The position numbers were made by a program, and so were the translations under genes. This document shows, piece after piece, positions 1 to 8,027 of a DNA stretch of 64,000 nucleotides (positions within the stretch are counted from its first letter, which is position 1; each line of letters opens with the position of its first letter). Source of the stretch: Alkalicoccobacillus murimartini (lineage in GTDB: Bacteria > Bacillota > Bacilli > Bacillales > Bacillaceae_D). The stretch covers positions 124,001 through 188,000 of the forward strand of contig NZ_JAUSUA010000004.1 in the NCBI RefSeq assembly GCF_030813245.1, written 5' to 3'. Below the pieces are notes generated by a model. It did not search any database. It saw nothing but the letters and a program-made list of their open reading frames with translations, and was not told where the DNA came from.

Positions 1-495
1 AGTACCTAGCCATTCCATTAGTCCAAATTCTATTAACAATGGTAACAGCATCCCCATCACAAAGGACCACACTGCTAGTACTGGAAGTAAGAAATATAAT
101 ACTTCTTGGCCCGTTCCTGTACCAATAACCACTTCTGGACCTACTTCAAGTAACGTTAAAATGGCAAATACGGCTCCAAGACAGCGAATGAGAAGCCAAA
201 ACGGATGAATAACAAACAAACCCTTAAGGAAGGGTTGATTGACCATCCAACTTGGTTTTAACATTCCACCTATAAGTGCCCCAATACTTGATAGTAGTAA
301 GACAACGACCAACAACTCTGTAATAAAACTACTTACGAAGTTTTCTATATTGCTAGATATGTACGCAATGATCACTGTCCATTGTCTGCCATCCCCAATT
401 GGTAAAGGGATTAGAAATAATAGTGCCCCTATTATAGAGGGAATAAGAAATAATAACACGTGCTTTTTATGATTGCCTGTTTTTGTATCGATCAT
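1..495 (-). CDS. YjiH family membrane protein (partial, C-terminus outside window)
   Basis: The reading frame runs on the minus strand from an ATG at 493-495 off the left edge of the window, giving about 165 N-terminal residues. A good Shine-Dalgarno-like GGGAG precedes the ATG. The translation has hydrophobic segments at about residues 13-30, 50-70, 90-115 and 125-150. It contains a stretch reading GPEVVIGTGTGQEVL, then LPLLIEFGLMEWLGT, which resembles the YjiH family of inner-membrane proteins with a nucleoside-recognition/gate-type domain. The substrate is unknown for the family. The end of the gene cannot be judged. It is divergent from the chemotaxis receptor to its right. Confidence 0.65.
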   Translation of the reverse strand, partial: MIDTKTGNHKKHVLLFLIPSIIGALLFLIPLPIGDGRQWTVIIAYISSNIENFVSSFITELLVVVLLLSSIGALIGGMLKPSWMVNQPFLKGLFVIHPFWLLIRCLGAVFAILTLLEVGPEVVIGTGTGQEVLYFLLPVLAVWSFVMGMLLPLLIEFGLMEWLGT

Positions 496-593
496 GATAA
501 CTCCCTTCAATTCAACTTATAAGATTACAGGATCACTTATAATTATGCAATACTTAATCACGGATTCTTAAAAAATATTGATTTCTCTTCTAT

Positions 594-620
594 TCATAGC
601 GATAGATTTTCTGACGATAT
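594..620 (+). promoter_or_regulatory. Possible sigma-D-type promoter for the chemotaxis receptor
   Basis: GACGATAT at 613-620 differs by one base from the Bacillus sigma-D -10 consensus GCCGATAT and lies 21 bases before the start codon. The -35 position, 15 bases upstream, is TCAT and matches TAAA poorly. Motility and chemotaxis genes are usual sigma-D targets, so the assignment fits the gene but rests on one box. Confidence 0.4.
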
Positions 621-641
621 AGATTATATGGAGGGATTCAA

Positions 642-2378
642 TTGAAAAATAAGAAATGGGTTTTAAATCGTATATCTACAAAACTAATTCTATTAATTAT
701 GACGGCTGTGATTGTAACTGGAGTGGTTATTGGTGGAGCAACTTACTTGCTGGCTAAAGAGCAACTAACCGACTCTGGTAAATTAGATATGAGAAATACT
801 GTAGACGCTTCACTTTCAGTACTTGAATCATTGCAAGTTGATGTTGAAAGCGGTCTATTAACCTTAGAAGAAGCACAGGAGCGTGCACGTGTGCTCATTT
901 CTGGTCCAAAAATAGACTCTGGTTATGATATCACCCAGTCTAACTTTTCTTACAAAAATGACGGGTATATGGTCGCTTATCTAGAAGACTACAATGTACA
1001 GCTTCATCCTACCTCTACAATCGATGAGATCCCTGAAGATACAACGGTTCAGGCAATGCTTGTAGGAAGCGCATTACATGATCAAGCAGAAGATCGTTAC
1101 ACAGAATATCAACGCAATCAGGATAACGGTGAAGTAATAAGTAAAATTGGATACATGACGTACTTTGAACCTTGGGGTTGGCATATTGGTATGACTGCAA
1201 CAGAAAGCGAGTTCTACGATGAGATTCAAACACTAAGAAATATCGTATTGGGATTAACTGTCGTAATGATTCTAATAGCATTTCTTTCAGTGCACATTTT
1301 ATCACGCAAAAAAATTAAATCTCTAGTTCTCATTGCATCATCATCTAATCAAATTGCAGCTGGTCACCTTACTCAAACAGAGCTTCCTGAAGGTGATGAT
1401 GAAATTGGTCAGCTTGGTACAGCCTTTAATGATATGTCAAAGCAGCTACGTACATTAGTAAATAGCTTACAACAAAAAGGAAATCAATTACTTGATCAAG
1501 CAACAGATTTGTCTGCTATATCCGAAGAAACATCAGCAAGCAGTGAAGAAATCGTACGAGCTGTGAATGAAATCAGCGCCGGAACACAAGATCAAGCTAC
1601 ACACTTAGAACATACAAATAATCAAATTATAGAACTTAATACGTCTGTACAATCTATGAATGAGCAGAAAGAAACGATGAATACGTTAACCTCTCATTCA
1701 TCAAAAGCAGTGAAAAAAGGGAAAGAAATCGTTCAAGCTCTTGAATCATCTAATGCTAACTCATTACAGGCATCCGATAAAATAAGCATTGGTATTACAA
1801 ATTTATTTTTAAAGATCCAAGATATCTCCCGTATTACTGATGTCATTAATGGAATTGCAGAAGAAACAAATTTACTTGCATTAAACGCTAGTATTGAAGC
1901 AGCACGCGCTGGAGAACAAGGAAGAGGTTTTGCTGTGGTTGCAAGTGAAGTGCGGAAGTTAGCGGAGCAATCGAACGCCCGTACCATTGAAATTAGAGAA
2001 ATGATTCATGGTATTGAGCAAGAAACAGAAAAAACAGTGATACTAATGGGTGAAACCTCAACGAATTCCGAGCAATTAAGCCAAGCAGTGAAACAAACTG
2101 CGACTGAATTTACGAATATTGAGCTGGCAATTGATGATACATCAACATCTATTACGTTGCTTGAAAAAGAGTTAAACCTAGTCACATCCTACACAAATAC
2201 GATAGCAGAAGCGATTGAGCATGCATCCAGCGTCTCCGAAGAATCCGCTGCTTCAATTGAAGAAATCACGGCTTCTCTTGATGAACAAGGAAGAGCGATC
2301 TCAAATGTAGCGAAAACGGCTGAAGGATTAACTGATGTAAACCATCAGCTAAGTGAAGAGCTTTCATTCTATAAATAA
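642..2378 (+). CDS. Methyl-accepting chemotaxis protein with Cache sensor
   Basis: This is a transmembrane chemoreceptor of 578 residues that would feed a CheA/CheW signalling array. The start is TTG at 642 with GGAGGG 7 bases upstream. Visible order: a first membrane segment at about 14-37; an extracellular sensor of about 155 residues resembling a single-Cache domain (ending in [13 protein letters not shown]); a second membrane segment at about 200-220; HAMP; then the long coiled-coil signalling domain. The conserved hairpin tip ([20 protein letters not shown] onward) is at about 406-444. No C-terminal CheR-docking pentapeptide is apparent. The gene is monocistronic, followed by a hairpin. 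The ligand cannot be predicted; small organic acids are common for this sensor type. Confidence 0.93.
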   Translation: MKNKKWVLNRISTKLILLIMTAVIVTGVVIGGATYLLAKEQLTDSGKLDMRNTVDASLSVLESLQVDVESGLLTLEEAQERARVLISGPKIDSGYDITQSNFSYKNDGYMVAYLEDYNVQLHPTSTIDEIPEDTTVQAMLVGSALHDQAEDRYTEYQRNQDNGEVISKIGYMTYFEPWGWHIGMTATESEFYDEIQTLRNIVLGLTVVMILIAFLSVHILSRKKIKSLVLIASSSNQIAAGHLTQTELPEGDDEIGQLGTAFNDMSKQLRTLVNSLQQKGNQLLDQATDLSAISEETSASSEEIVRAVNEISAGTQDQATHLEHTNNQIIELNTSVQSMNEQKETMNTLTSHSSKAVKKGKEIVQALESSNANSLQASDKISIGITNLFLKIQDISRITDVINGIAEETNLLALNASIEAARAGEQGRGFAVVASEVRKLAEQSNARTIEIREMIHGIEQETEKTVILMGETSTNSEQLSQAVKQTATEFTNIELAIDDTSTSITLLEKELNLVTSYTNTIAEAIEHASSVSEESAASIEEITASLDEQGRAISNVAKTAEGLTDVNHQLSEELSFYK

Positions 2379-2422
2379 AAAGGTTAAATCAAAGATCAAT
2401 ATGTAGTAAGGCCGTTAGCTTG

Positions 2423-2462
2423 CCCCCTCTCCCTTTAAGCAAAAGGAAAGGGGGCCTTATTT
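2423..2462. terminator. Hairpin between convergent genes
   Basis: A C-rich arm (CCCCCTCTCCCTTT) pairs with AAAGGAAAGGGGG with one or two mismatches around an AAGCA loop. The T tract that follows on the plus strand is short and interrupted. It lies between the chemoreceptor (plus) and the glycosylase-like gene (minus). Confidence 0.6.
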
Positions 2463-2496
2463 ATAGTGTTACTCTCAATTGAAGATGTGATAAAGT

Positions 2497-3147
2497 CTAT
2501 TCTATCTCTTCAATAAGGTGCTTCAATTTTTCCATGTCATTTTTAATAGCTGCTTCAAGCTTCTGATTATAAAAGATAGAAGCTGGATGAAAAGTAGGAA
2601 AAATCGTATAAGTTTGCTCTGTTTCAACATAGTGATTGTCATCTAGAGAATGTAGCTTAAGTAGATGTGAGGTAAAAGCCGTTCCATGAATATCTATTAA
2701 GCGTTCTTTCATTCCTGTTAACCTTCGTAAGGCCACGCCACCTAATGTCACAATTATTTTTGGAGCTACATCCTCTATTTGTGCATCAAGTAAAGGCGCA
2801 TGAGCAAGAATCTCTGATTGATTTGGCGTTCGATTGCCCCTTTGAGAAATGGGTTTATGTTGACCTGGCTTTAGCGATTTATAGGGTCTACTTCGAATAG
2901 CACTTGTTATATAGACATCGTCTCGAGATAAATTAAGCCAGTCAAAGTACTGATCCATCACCTTTCCTGCCTTACCAATAAACGGTTTGTTCTCAATTAC
3001 TTCTTGACGACCAGGTGCTTCTCCAACAAACATAACCTGTGCGTTTAGATTACCTTCCCCCATCAGAAACCCTTCGCATGCATAAGGCTCCATTCTTTTG
3101 TTACATATCTCTATTAATTCCTCTGTCAATTTTCTCTTTTTGTCCAA
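2497..3147 (-). CDS. Uracil-DNA glycosylase superfamily protein (family 4-like)
   Basis: A 216-residue protein with a TTG start at 3145-3147, chosen because GGAGGG lies 5 bases upstream. Superfamily motifs are clear: GEAPG at 42-46, PFIGKAG near 55-61, an NRTPNQSE-type segment near 105-112, and HPAS at 187-190. Family members excise uracil from DNA. Only two cysteines are visible (15 and 24), and the position corresponding to KCRP in iron-sulfur family 4 enzymes reads RSRP, so the usual [4Fe-4S] cluster is probably missing. It is preceded by a terminator and therefore likely has its own promoter. Activity on uracil is inferred only from motifs. Confidence 0.8.
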   Translation of the reverse strand: MDKKRKLTEELIEICNKRMEPYACEGFLMGEGNLNAQVMFVGEAPGRQEVIENKPFIGKAGKVMDQYFDWLNLSRDDVYITSAIRSRPYKSLKPGQHKPISQRGNRTPNQSEILAHAPLLDAQIEDVAPKIIVTLGGVALRRLTGMKERLIDIHGTAFTSHLLKLHSLDDNHYVETEQTYTIFPTFHPASIFYNQKLEAAIKNDMEKLKHLIEEIE

Positions 3148-3165
3148 AAGAATCCCTCCAAACAG

Positions 3166-3193
3166 TAAAAACCACCCATTTGTAGGTGGTGGT
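3166..3193 (-). terminator. Rho-independent terminator after the small unknown gene
   Basis: Read on the minus strand, ACCACC pairs with GGTGGT across an 8-base loop, followed directly by five T residues. Confidence 0.75.
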
Positions 3194-3217
3194 CTATCTC
3201 TATTTATTCATTGTTCA

Positions 3218-3397
3218 TTACACATTGCAATGATCCGTTTCAGCTAATTGTTCACGTAGTCTTGCTCGTTCAATAATTAAGATCATTTGAGTAATGGACC
3301 GCTTTCTTAATTGCTCGTCACAAGATTCAACAAATCTTCTTTGTAAGCGCTTAACATCAGCAGTTTCAGCATCATTTAAAAATTCCAGGTGTCTCAC
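3218..3397 (-). CDS. Small protein of unknown function (59 aa)
   Basis: The frame is open for 123 codons, but the upstream part overlaps the 3' end of the amidohydrolase gene and has no ribosome site. A strong site (GAGGAG) stands 7 bases before a GTG at 3395-3397, so a 59-residue product is preferred. An ATG at 3452-3454 would give 78 residues. The product is charged and probably all-helical, with many Arg/Glu, RLQRRFVESCDEQLRKR near the N-terminal third, and a C-terminal helix IIERARLREQLAE. No membrane segment or known motif was recognised. A TATACT box upstream (minus strand, near 3440) could be a -10. It ends at a clear terminator, which supports its being a real transcription unit. Confidence 0.5.
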   Translation of the reverse strand: MRHLEFLNDAETADVKRLQRRFVESCDEQLRKRSITQMILIIERARLREQLAETDHCNV

Positions 3398-3542
3398 CTG
3401 TAAGCTCCTCTCTGCTTTTAACTCTTTGCTTGACCTTATTCTAGTATAACTCATACATAGCTCAAACAAAAGCAAGGAAAGCAATTCGTTCTCGTTTATG
3501 AGACTTATTGCTTCCCTTATATTATATCCTTCTAATAATATA

Positions 3543-4685
3543 TTAAACCTGACTATAAACCGTCTCACCTTTAATAATTGTTTGCTCAACCTTCGCCATC
3601 AAGTTAAATGGGGATTCTGTCCAGATCACTAAATCCGCATCTAAACCTGGTTTAAGTGAACCTACTTTATCCTCCAACCCTATATGGATTGCTGCCTGAC
3701 TTGTAATAGCACGTAAAGCTGTTTCTTCAGACAAACCATGATTAACAGCGGTTTTAACTGTAGTTAATAGGTGATCAATCGTAATAACTGGATGATCTGT
3801 GGTTATAGCAAAAGGAATATTATTCTCTTCAAAAAGAACCATTGTATCCCATGCTTTGTTTGCAAGCTCTTGCTTCGATTTGGCAGACATTGTCGGTCCA
3901 ACTGCTATCGGAACTGGATTTTCCACTAAGAAATCTATTAATAGATGTCCTTCTGTGCAATGCTCAATAGTGATGTCGATATCAAATTCCTTTTTGATTC
4001 GGATAATCGTGACAATATCATCTGCCCGATGTGCATGGACTCGGAGTGGAATTTCTTTACGGATAACCTTTGCTAATTGTTCCATCCCAAGGTCTCTCGT
4101 GTGAACCGTTTTATTAATCAAGCTCTCATTATAATCCTCTGCACGCATAAGTTCCTGACGAAGAAGACCCGCAACGCCCATACGGGTAACAGCTGCTTTT
4201 CCTTTTGATCCATGAATACGCTTAGGATTTTCTCCGAGAGCCGCTTTCATTCCCGATGGACTTTTTATCACCATTTGATCAGCCACAGTTCCAACAGTTT
4301 TGACAGCAACAATCTCGCCACCAATAACATTTGCGCTACCTGGTAACACTTGAACCGTTGTCACTCCATGTTTTATCGCTTCTGCAAACCCATTATCTTG
4401 TGGATTCAGTCCATCTAACGAACGAATATAAGGAGTAGAAGCCTCCGAGGTCTCATTAAAGTCATGCCCTGCATTACCCAATCCTTCTGAATGTACACCT
4501 AGATGAGTATGTACATCGATTAATCCTGGAGTCACAAATTTTCCTTCAAGATCTATGACCTCTGCATCACTAGGCACACTAATGTCTTCACCTATTTCAA
4601 CAATTTCTGTTTGATTCACTAGAATTGTCGTTTTTTCTATGTACTGCTCGCCTGTCCATACTCGTGCGTTCACATATGCTTTCAT
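3543..4685 (-). CDS. Amidohydrolase family protein, imidazolonepropionase-like
   Basis: A metal-dependent hydrolase of 380 residues from ATG 4683-4685. Upstream TTG (4689-4691) and GTG (4695-4697) codons are in frame, but AAGGGG lies too close to the GTG. An N-terminal beta domain is followed by the TIM-barrel metal motif DVHTHLG (His59, His61), HAH at 217-219, EHCTEGH (His242, His247) and TTDHP (Asp297), the pattern of the amidohydrolase superfamily. A C-terminal strand region begins GSLKPGLDADLVIW. Related Bacillus proteins are annotated as imidazolonepropionase-like amidohydrolases or dipeptidases, but no hut genes are nearby, so the substrate is unknown. It is isolated from abrB by a terminator. 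Confidence 0.88.
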   Translation of the reverse strand: MKAYVNARVWTGEQYIEKTTILVNQTEIVEIGEDISVPSDAEVIDLEGKFVTPGLIDVHTHLGVHSEGLGNAGHDFNETSEASTPYIRSLDGLNPQDNGFAEAIKHGVTTVQVLPGSANVIGGEIVAVKTVGTVADQMVIKSPSGMKAALGENPKRIHGSKGKAAVTRMGVAGLLRQELMRAEDYNESLINKTVHTRDLGMEQLAKVIRKEIPLRVHAHRADDIVTIIRIKKEFDIDITIEHCTEGHLLIDFLVENPVPIAVGPTMSAKSKQELANKAWDTMVLFEENNIPFAITTDHPVITIDHLLTTVKTAVNHGLSEETALRAITSQAAIHIGLEDKVGSLKPGLDADLVIWTESPFNLMAKVEQTIIKGETVYSQV

Positions 4686-4744
4686 GTTCAAGTGCACCCC
4701 TTATGTTCATTTATCATTACTTCGAGTTCCGAAGTATTCATTGG

Positions 4745-4776
4745 ATTAAAGACTGACCTTCTATGAAAGTCAGTCT
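4745..4776 (-). terminator. Terminator after the AbrB-type gene
   Basis: On the minus strand GACTGAC and GTCAGTC form a perfect 7-base stem with an 11-base loop, followed by TTTAAT. Confidence 0.7.
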
Positions 4777-4783
4777 AATAGAT

Positions 4784-5071
4784 TTACTTTTGCTCTGTAT
4801 ATTGTTTTAGTTCATTCATTACTTTCTCTGCACCTTCTGGACTAAGGATGATATGTCCATTAGCTAAAGAAATATTATCATCAGAACTTTCGCCAGTTAC
4901 CATACACGCACGATACGGCTGATATTTCTCTAAGATAATTTGCTCTCCATCGACTAAAATAGCTAGAGGCGTTTTAATTTCAATTTCGAGCATATTTCTT
5001 AATTCTTTTGGAATAACAATTCTACCAAGCTGGTCTAACTTTCGTACGATTCCTGTTGATTTCATATTCAT
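4784..5071 (-). CDS. AbrB family transition-state regulator
   Basis: A 95-residue DNA-binding protein that is very similar to AbrB/Abh of B. subtilis. The N-terminal swapped-hairpin domain reads MKSTGIVRKLDQLGRIVIPK and ELRNMLEI, and the C-terminal half holds the family Cys region and VTGESSDDN. AbrB proteins repress stationary-phase, biofilm and competence genes during growth. The ATG at 5069-5071 has AAGGAG 6 bases upstream; a second in-frame ATG follows two codons later. It is placed just downstream of rpmA, behind a strong terminator. Whether it is the orthologue of AbrB or of Abh cannot be decided from sequence alone. Confidence 0.9.
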   Translation of the reverse strand: MNMKSTGIVRKLDQLGRIVIPKELRNMLEIEIKTPLAILVDGEQIILEKYQPYRACMVTGESSDDNISLANGHIILSPEGAEKVMNELKQYTEQK

Positions 5072-5389
5072 TCACGACTCCTTCTATTCAATCTGATCCG
5101 CATTCTTTGCTACAACAGAGGTACGATTACTAGAAAACGGAATGTTCTAAGTGACTTATTGTATGCCCTTTTATTTTATATCACATCTTTGGCTTTTAAC
5201 AGAGGATTTAAGAAAATACTCTCTTAACAGCCGAAAGGTAGCAGGTTACTTACATTTTTTTCTTATTAAAAGTAAATTTCCTTTTAAATTGACTATTTGC
5301 TATTAGAATTGAGTCTTTAGGCTTATATGTATTGACTTACGTAACAACTACAAAAAAACTCTACCACATCATGTGATAGAGTTTTTCTA
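5072..5389. other. Intergenic region upstream of the AbrB-type gene
   Basis: About 318 bases between rpmA and the AbrB-type gene. It contains the rpmA terminator (5352-5382) and AT-rich DNA. On the minus strand CATACAAT near 5155-5163 could be a -10 box for abrB, but no good -35 accompanies it. spo0B and obg, which follow rpmA in B. subtilis, are not here. Confidence 0.6.
5352..5382 (-). terminator. Strong terminator after rpmA
   Basis: On the minus strand CTCTATCACAT pairs with ATGTGGTAGAG (one G-T pair) over a 1-3 base loop, followed by seven T residues. It closes the rplU-prp-rpmA operon. Confidence 0.9.
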
Positions 5390-5671
5390 TTAAGAAGCTG
5401 GATATACACTAACTTGCTTACGATCACGACCAACACGCTCGAATTTAACAACGCCGTCCACTTTCGCAAAAAGAGTGTCATCTCCACCTCTTCCTACATT
5501 CGTTCCAGGGTAGATACGTGTACCGCGTTGGCGAACGATGATGCAGCCACCTGTTACAGACTGACCATCAGCACGTTTAGTACCAAGACGCTTAGACTGA
5601 GAGTCACGACCGTTCTTTGTACTACCTACACCTTTTTTGGATGCGAAAAATTGCAGATTCATTTTCAACAT
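5390..5671 (-). CDS. rpmA: 50S ribosomal protein L27 with cleavable N-terminal extension
   Basis: L27 lies near the peptidyl-transferase centre of the large subunit. The 93-residue protein starts [17 protein letters not shown], which carries the Firmicutes extension ending LQFF that is removed by the cysteine protease Prp to expose the functional N-terminus ASKKG. The body ([28 protein letters not shown]) is typical. The first ATG is preferred because AGGAGGTG stands 7 bases upstream. It is the last gene of the rplU-prp-rpmA operon, with the processing protease encoded immediately upstream. Confidence 0.98.
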   Translation of the reverse strand: MLKMNLQFFASKKGVGSTKNGRDSQSKRLGTKRADGQSVTGGCIIVRQRGTRIYPGTNVGRGGDDTLFAKVDGVVKFERVGRDRKQVSVYPAS

Positions 5672-5677
5672 GAAAAT

Positions 5678-6013
5678 TCACCTCCTGTCCGTTATGGATA
5701 TGAATGCTTCATATTCTTCTTCGATTGATTTAAGAGAAAGAACCATACCTTCAAGCAACAGCTGCACATCTCTATGCTGCTCCTGACTTAAAGACTCAGG
5801 CACTGTACAACTTAAATAACCTCCGTTATCCTGCATGTCAACAATAAGTTCTGTTTGGCATAACACCTGAACAGCATTTACTGCTCCAATTGAGACAGCA
5901 GAAGCTCCGGCGCACACTATATCATACCCATATGGGCCAGATTCAGCATGTCCCGACATTGAAAAAGATACAATGCGACCTGTTGAGTGTCGATTTATAC
6001 TAACATTAATCAT
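5678..6013 (-). CDS. prp: Ribosomal-processing cysteine protease Prp
   Basis: A 111-residue protease (YsxB family) that removes the N-terminal extension of L27. The catalytic pair is visible as His22 in SGHAESG and Cys34 in YDIVCAGASA, the same positions as in the characterised staphylococcal enzyme. The length is normal. It sits between rplU and rpmA, the universal order in Firmicutes with cleavable L27, with 6 bases to rpmA and 9 bases from rplU, so the three are cotranscribed. Confidence 0.97.
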   Translation of the reverse strand: MINVSINRHSTGRIVSFSMSGHAESGPYGYDIVCAGASAVSIGAVNAVQVLCQTELIVDMQDNGGYLSCTVPESLSQEQHRDVQLLLEGMVLSLKSIEEEYEAFISITDRR

Positions 6014-6022
6014 GTCTACCTC

Positions 6023-6331
6023 TTACACGTTAATAGCGTCGATCACTACTTTAGTGTATGGCTGACGATGACCTTGCTTACGACGGTAGTTTTTCTTAGC
6101 TTTCATTTTGTAAACGATGATTTTCTTGTCACGGCCATGTTTTTCAACTTTACCTGTAACTGAAGCACCTGCTACTAATGGAGCTCCAACTTTCGTTTCG
6201 TCTCCGCTAACAAAAAGAACTTTGTCAAACGTTACAACTTCATCAACATCTGCAAAAAGTTTTTCGATGTAAATCGTGTCTCCAGCTTGAACCTTCAACT
6301 GCTTTCCGCCTGTTTCAATAATTGCGTACAT
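6023..6331 (-). CDS. rplU: 50S ribosomal protein L21
   Basis: The 102-residue protein begins [15 protein letters not shown] and ends in the basic [18 protein letters not shown] segment, both diagnostic of L21, which binds 23S rRNA. AAGGAGG lies 8 bases before the ATG. It is the first gene of the operon, preceded by a structured leader and a consensus sigma-A promoter. Confidence 0.98.
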   Translation of the reverse strand: MYAIIETGGKQLKVQAGDTIYIEKLFADVDEVVTFDKVLFVSGDETKVGAPLVAGASVTGKVEKHGRDKKIIVYKMKAKKNYRRKQGHRQPYTKVVIDAINV

Positions 6332-6334
6332 ATC

Positions 6335-6432
6335 TGCACCTCCTTATATACTCAGACTCGCCATTTCAGGTAAGGAAAAAATCCTATTTGAACCTGTTCC
6401 GCGCGGTTGTAGTTCTTTGGGTGCAACCAAAT
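6335..6432 (-). promoter_or_regulatory. Probable L21 leader (autoregulatory 5' UTR)
   Basis: About 100 transcribed bases lie between the promoter at 6447-6476 and rplU. They contain GC-rich paired segments: GGTTGCACCC near the 5' end, then AACCGCGCGG and GGTTC, then AGGATTTTTTCCT. Firmicutes rplU genes commonly carry an L21 leader RNA at this place, thought to bind L21. The match is by position and general form; a covariance search was not possible. Confidence 0.55.
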
Positions 6433-6446
6433 CACTAACATTACCC

Positions 6447-6476
6447 ATCATAGCACAATTAAAATTCCGAAGTCAA
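6447..6476 (-). promoter_or_regulatory. Sigma-A promoter of rplU-prp-rpmA
   Basis: On the minus strand TTGACT (6471-6476) and TATGAT (6447-6452) are separated by 18 bases. It lies between the end of rng and rplU, about 115 bases before the rplU start, leaving room for the leader. Confidence 0.85.
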
Positions 6477-6493
6477 TAAACATTTGAGTGCAA

Positions 6494-7993
6494 TTATGCC
6501 TTTGAAACCTGCTTCAACATGCGTTGTACTTCTACTTCTTCCCCTACATATCGTATGTTATAGGTATGCGCATGACAGCTACTCTGATTGAGGCTATAAA
6601 TTTGAAATCCTAAGGTCTCTTCTAATCGTGTCTTGTGTTCTTTCTGTTCACCAAATAATACTGTTTCAACTGTCTTCGGTAATTCTACAATGACGGCTTC
6701 CGCTTGGTCACGATATTCCCATAACTCGCGCTCAATTTGGAAGGCAAGTGCTTCTGGCGATAGCACCTTGCCCGTGCCATGACAAACAGGACAATCAGTC
6801 GTTAATTGATTTCTTAGATTTTCTTTTGCTTTCTTACGAGTGACCTCCATAAGTCCAAGACTAGTTAACCCTCTCACTTTTGTTTGGGTTCGATCTAGCC
6901 TTAGTTCTTTCTCTAAAGCTTTAGTCAATTTCTCTTTATGAGAATCCTTACGTACATCAATAAAGTCAATAAGAATAATACCGCCAATATCTCGAAGCCT
7001 CAATTGACGAGCAATCTCTTTGGCCGCTTCTAGATTGACCTTTAAAACCGTATCTTCAAGTGTTGACTTCCCAGTAAACTTGCCACTGTTTACATCTACA
7101 ACCGTAAGGGCTTCAGTCTGATCAAATACTAGAAAGGCTCCACTCTTCAACCAAATTTGTCTCCGCATAGCTAAATCGAGTTGACGGTCTACACCATATT
7201 CAGTAAAGATATTCTCTCTTCCCCGATACAATGTAGTCTTGACATCCGGTAAATGAATTAGTGCTAACAGCTTGTCAATTCGTTGCTTCACATGAACCGT
7301 ATCCACAATGATCTCGTCGATTCCCTCTGAGGCATAATCTCTCACGAGCTGCTCAACAAAGTTGGGAGCTTCCATGATGATGGAAGGGACAGGCTGAGTC
7401 TTAGCTCGCTCAAAAGCTTCCTGCCAATCCTTTCTTAACACATGTAATTCTTGGAGAATCGTTTCGTGCGATTCTTTTTCAGCGGCTGTTCTAATAATTA
7501 ATCCCTCGGTTTGCTCCGTCCAACTCTCACCTAGTGCTCTCCAGCGTTCTCGACTTTCCATTGTTTGAAATCGTTTGGATACAGCAATATATTGGCTGTG
7601 AGGAAGGTAGACTAAGTGGTGCCCAGGTACAGCCACTACTCCATTTACCTTTGCGCCTTTTGAACCAATCTCTTCTTTTGTAACCTGAACAATTAATTCC
7701 TCACCCTGTTGGATATAGTGAGAAATACTTCGATTCTTTTTCTGTTCGATTTCCTCATCACTTACATAATAGCTAAGAATGTCATCTCGGTATAAATAGG
7801 CATTTTTTTCTCTGCCTATTTTAACAAAAGCCGCTTGCATGCCGGGTAATACCTTCTCCACTCTTGCTTTATAAATATTCCCTACTATTCGATCCTGGTT
7901 TGGATGGTCAATCATTAATTCTGTTATTTGAGTTCCCTCGATAACAGCCGCCCTTTTCTCACGAGTAGCTGTATTTAGTATCAGTTGCTTCAA
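6494..7993 (-). CDS. rng: Ribonuclease E/G family endoribonuclease
   Basis: A 499-residue single-strand endoribonuclease resembling the catalytic half of RNase E or RNase G. An S1 RNA-binding segment (about 36-120, beginning RIVGNIYKARVEKVLPGMQAAFV) is followed by the 5'-sensor/RNase H-like part, the catalytic Asp300 (VVDVNSG) and Asp343 (LIDFIDV), and the Zn-link CPVC at 401-404 that holds subunits together. No long C-terminal scaffold is present, so RNase G type is likelier. The start is TTG at 7991-7993, with GGGAG upstream. B. subtilis 168 lacks this enzyme and uses RNase Y/J; here it lies between spoIVFB and rplU, like E. coli rng near mre genes. Confidence 0.95.
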   Translation of the reverse strand: MKQLILNTATREKRAAVIEGTQITELMIDHPNQDRIVGNIYKARVEKVLPGMQAAFVKIGREKNAYLYRDDILSYYVSDEEIEQKKNRSISHYIQQGEELIVQVTKEEIGSKGAKVNGVVAVPGHHLVYLPHSQYIAVSKRFQTMESRERWRALGESWTEQTEGLIIRTAAEKESHETILQELHVLRKDWQEAFERAKTQPVPSIIMEAPNFVEQLVRDYASEGIDEIIVDTVHVKQRIDKLLALIHLPDVKTTLYRGRENIFTEYGVDRQLDLAMRRQIWLKSGAFLVFDQTEALTVVDVNSGKFTGKSTLEDTVLKVNLEAAKEIARQLRLRDIGGIILIDFIDVRKDSHKEKLTKALEKELRLDRTQTKVRGLTSLGLMEVTRKKAKENLRNQLTTDCPVCHGTGKVLSPEALAFQIERELWEYRDQAEAVIVELPKTVETVLFGEQKEHKTRLEETLGFQIYSLNQSSCHAHTYNIRYVGEEVEVQRMLKQVSKA

Positions 7994-8027
7994 AAAGAAG
8001 ACACTCCCGTCTTTTACGTATCTTCCT

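Noticed and set aside
3398-3589. Upstream extension of the small unknown gene to 123 codons
   Set aside because: It would overlap the amidohydrolase 3' end and lacks an initiation site; the GTG at 3395-3397 has a strong one.
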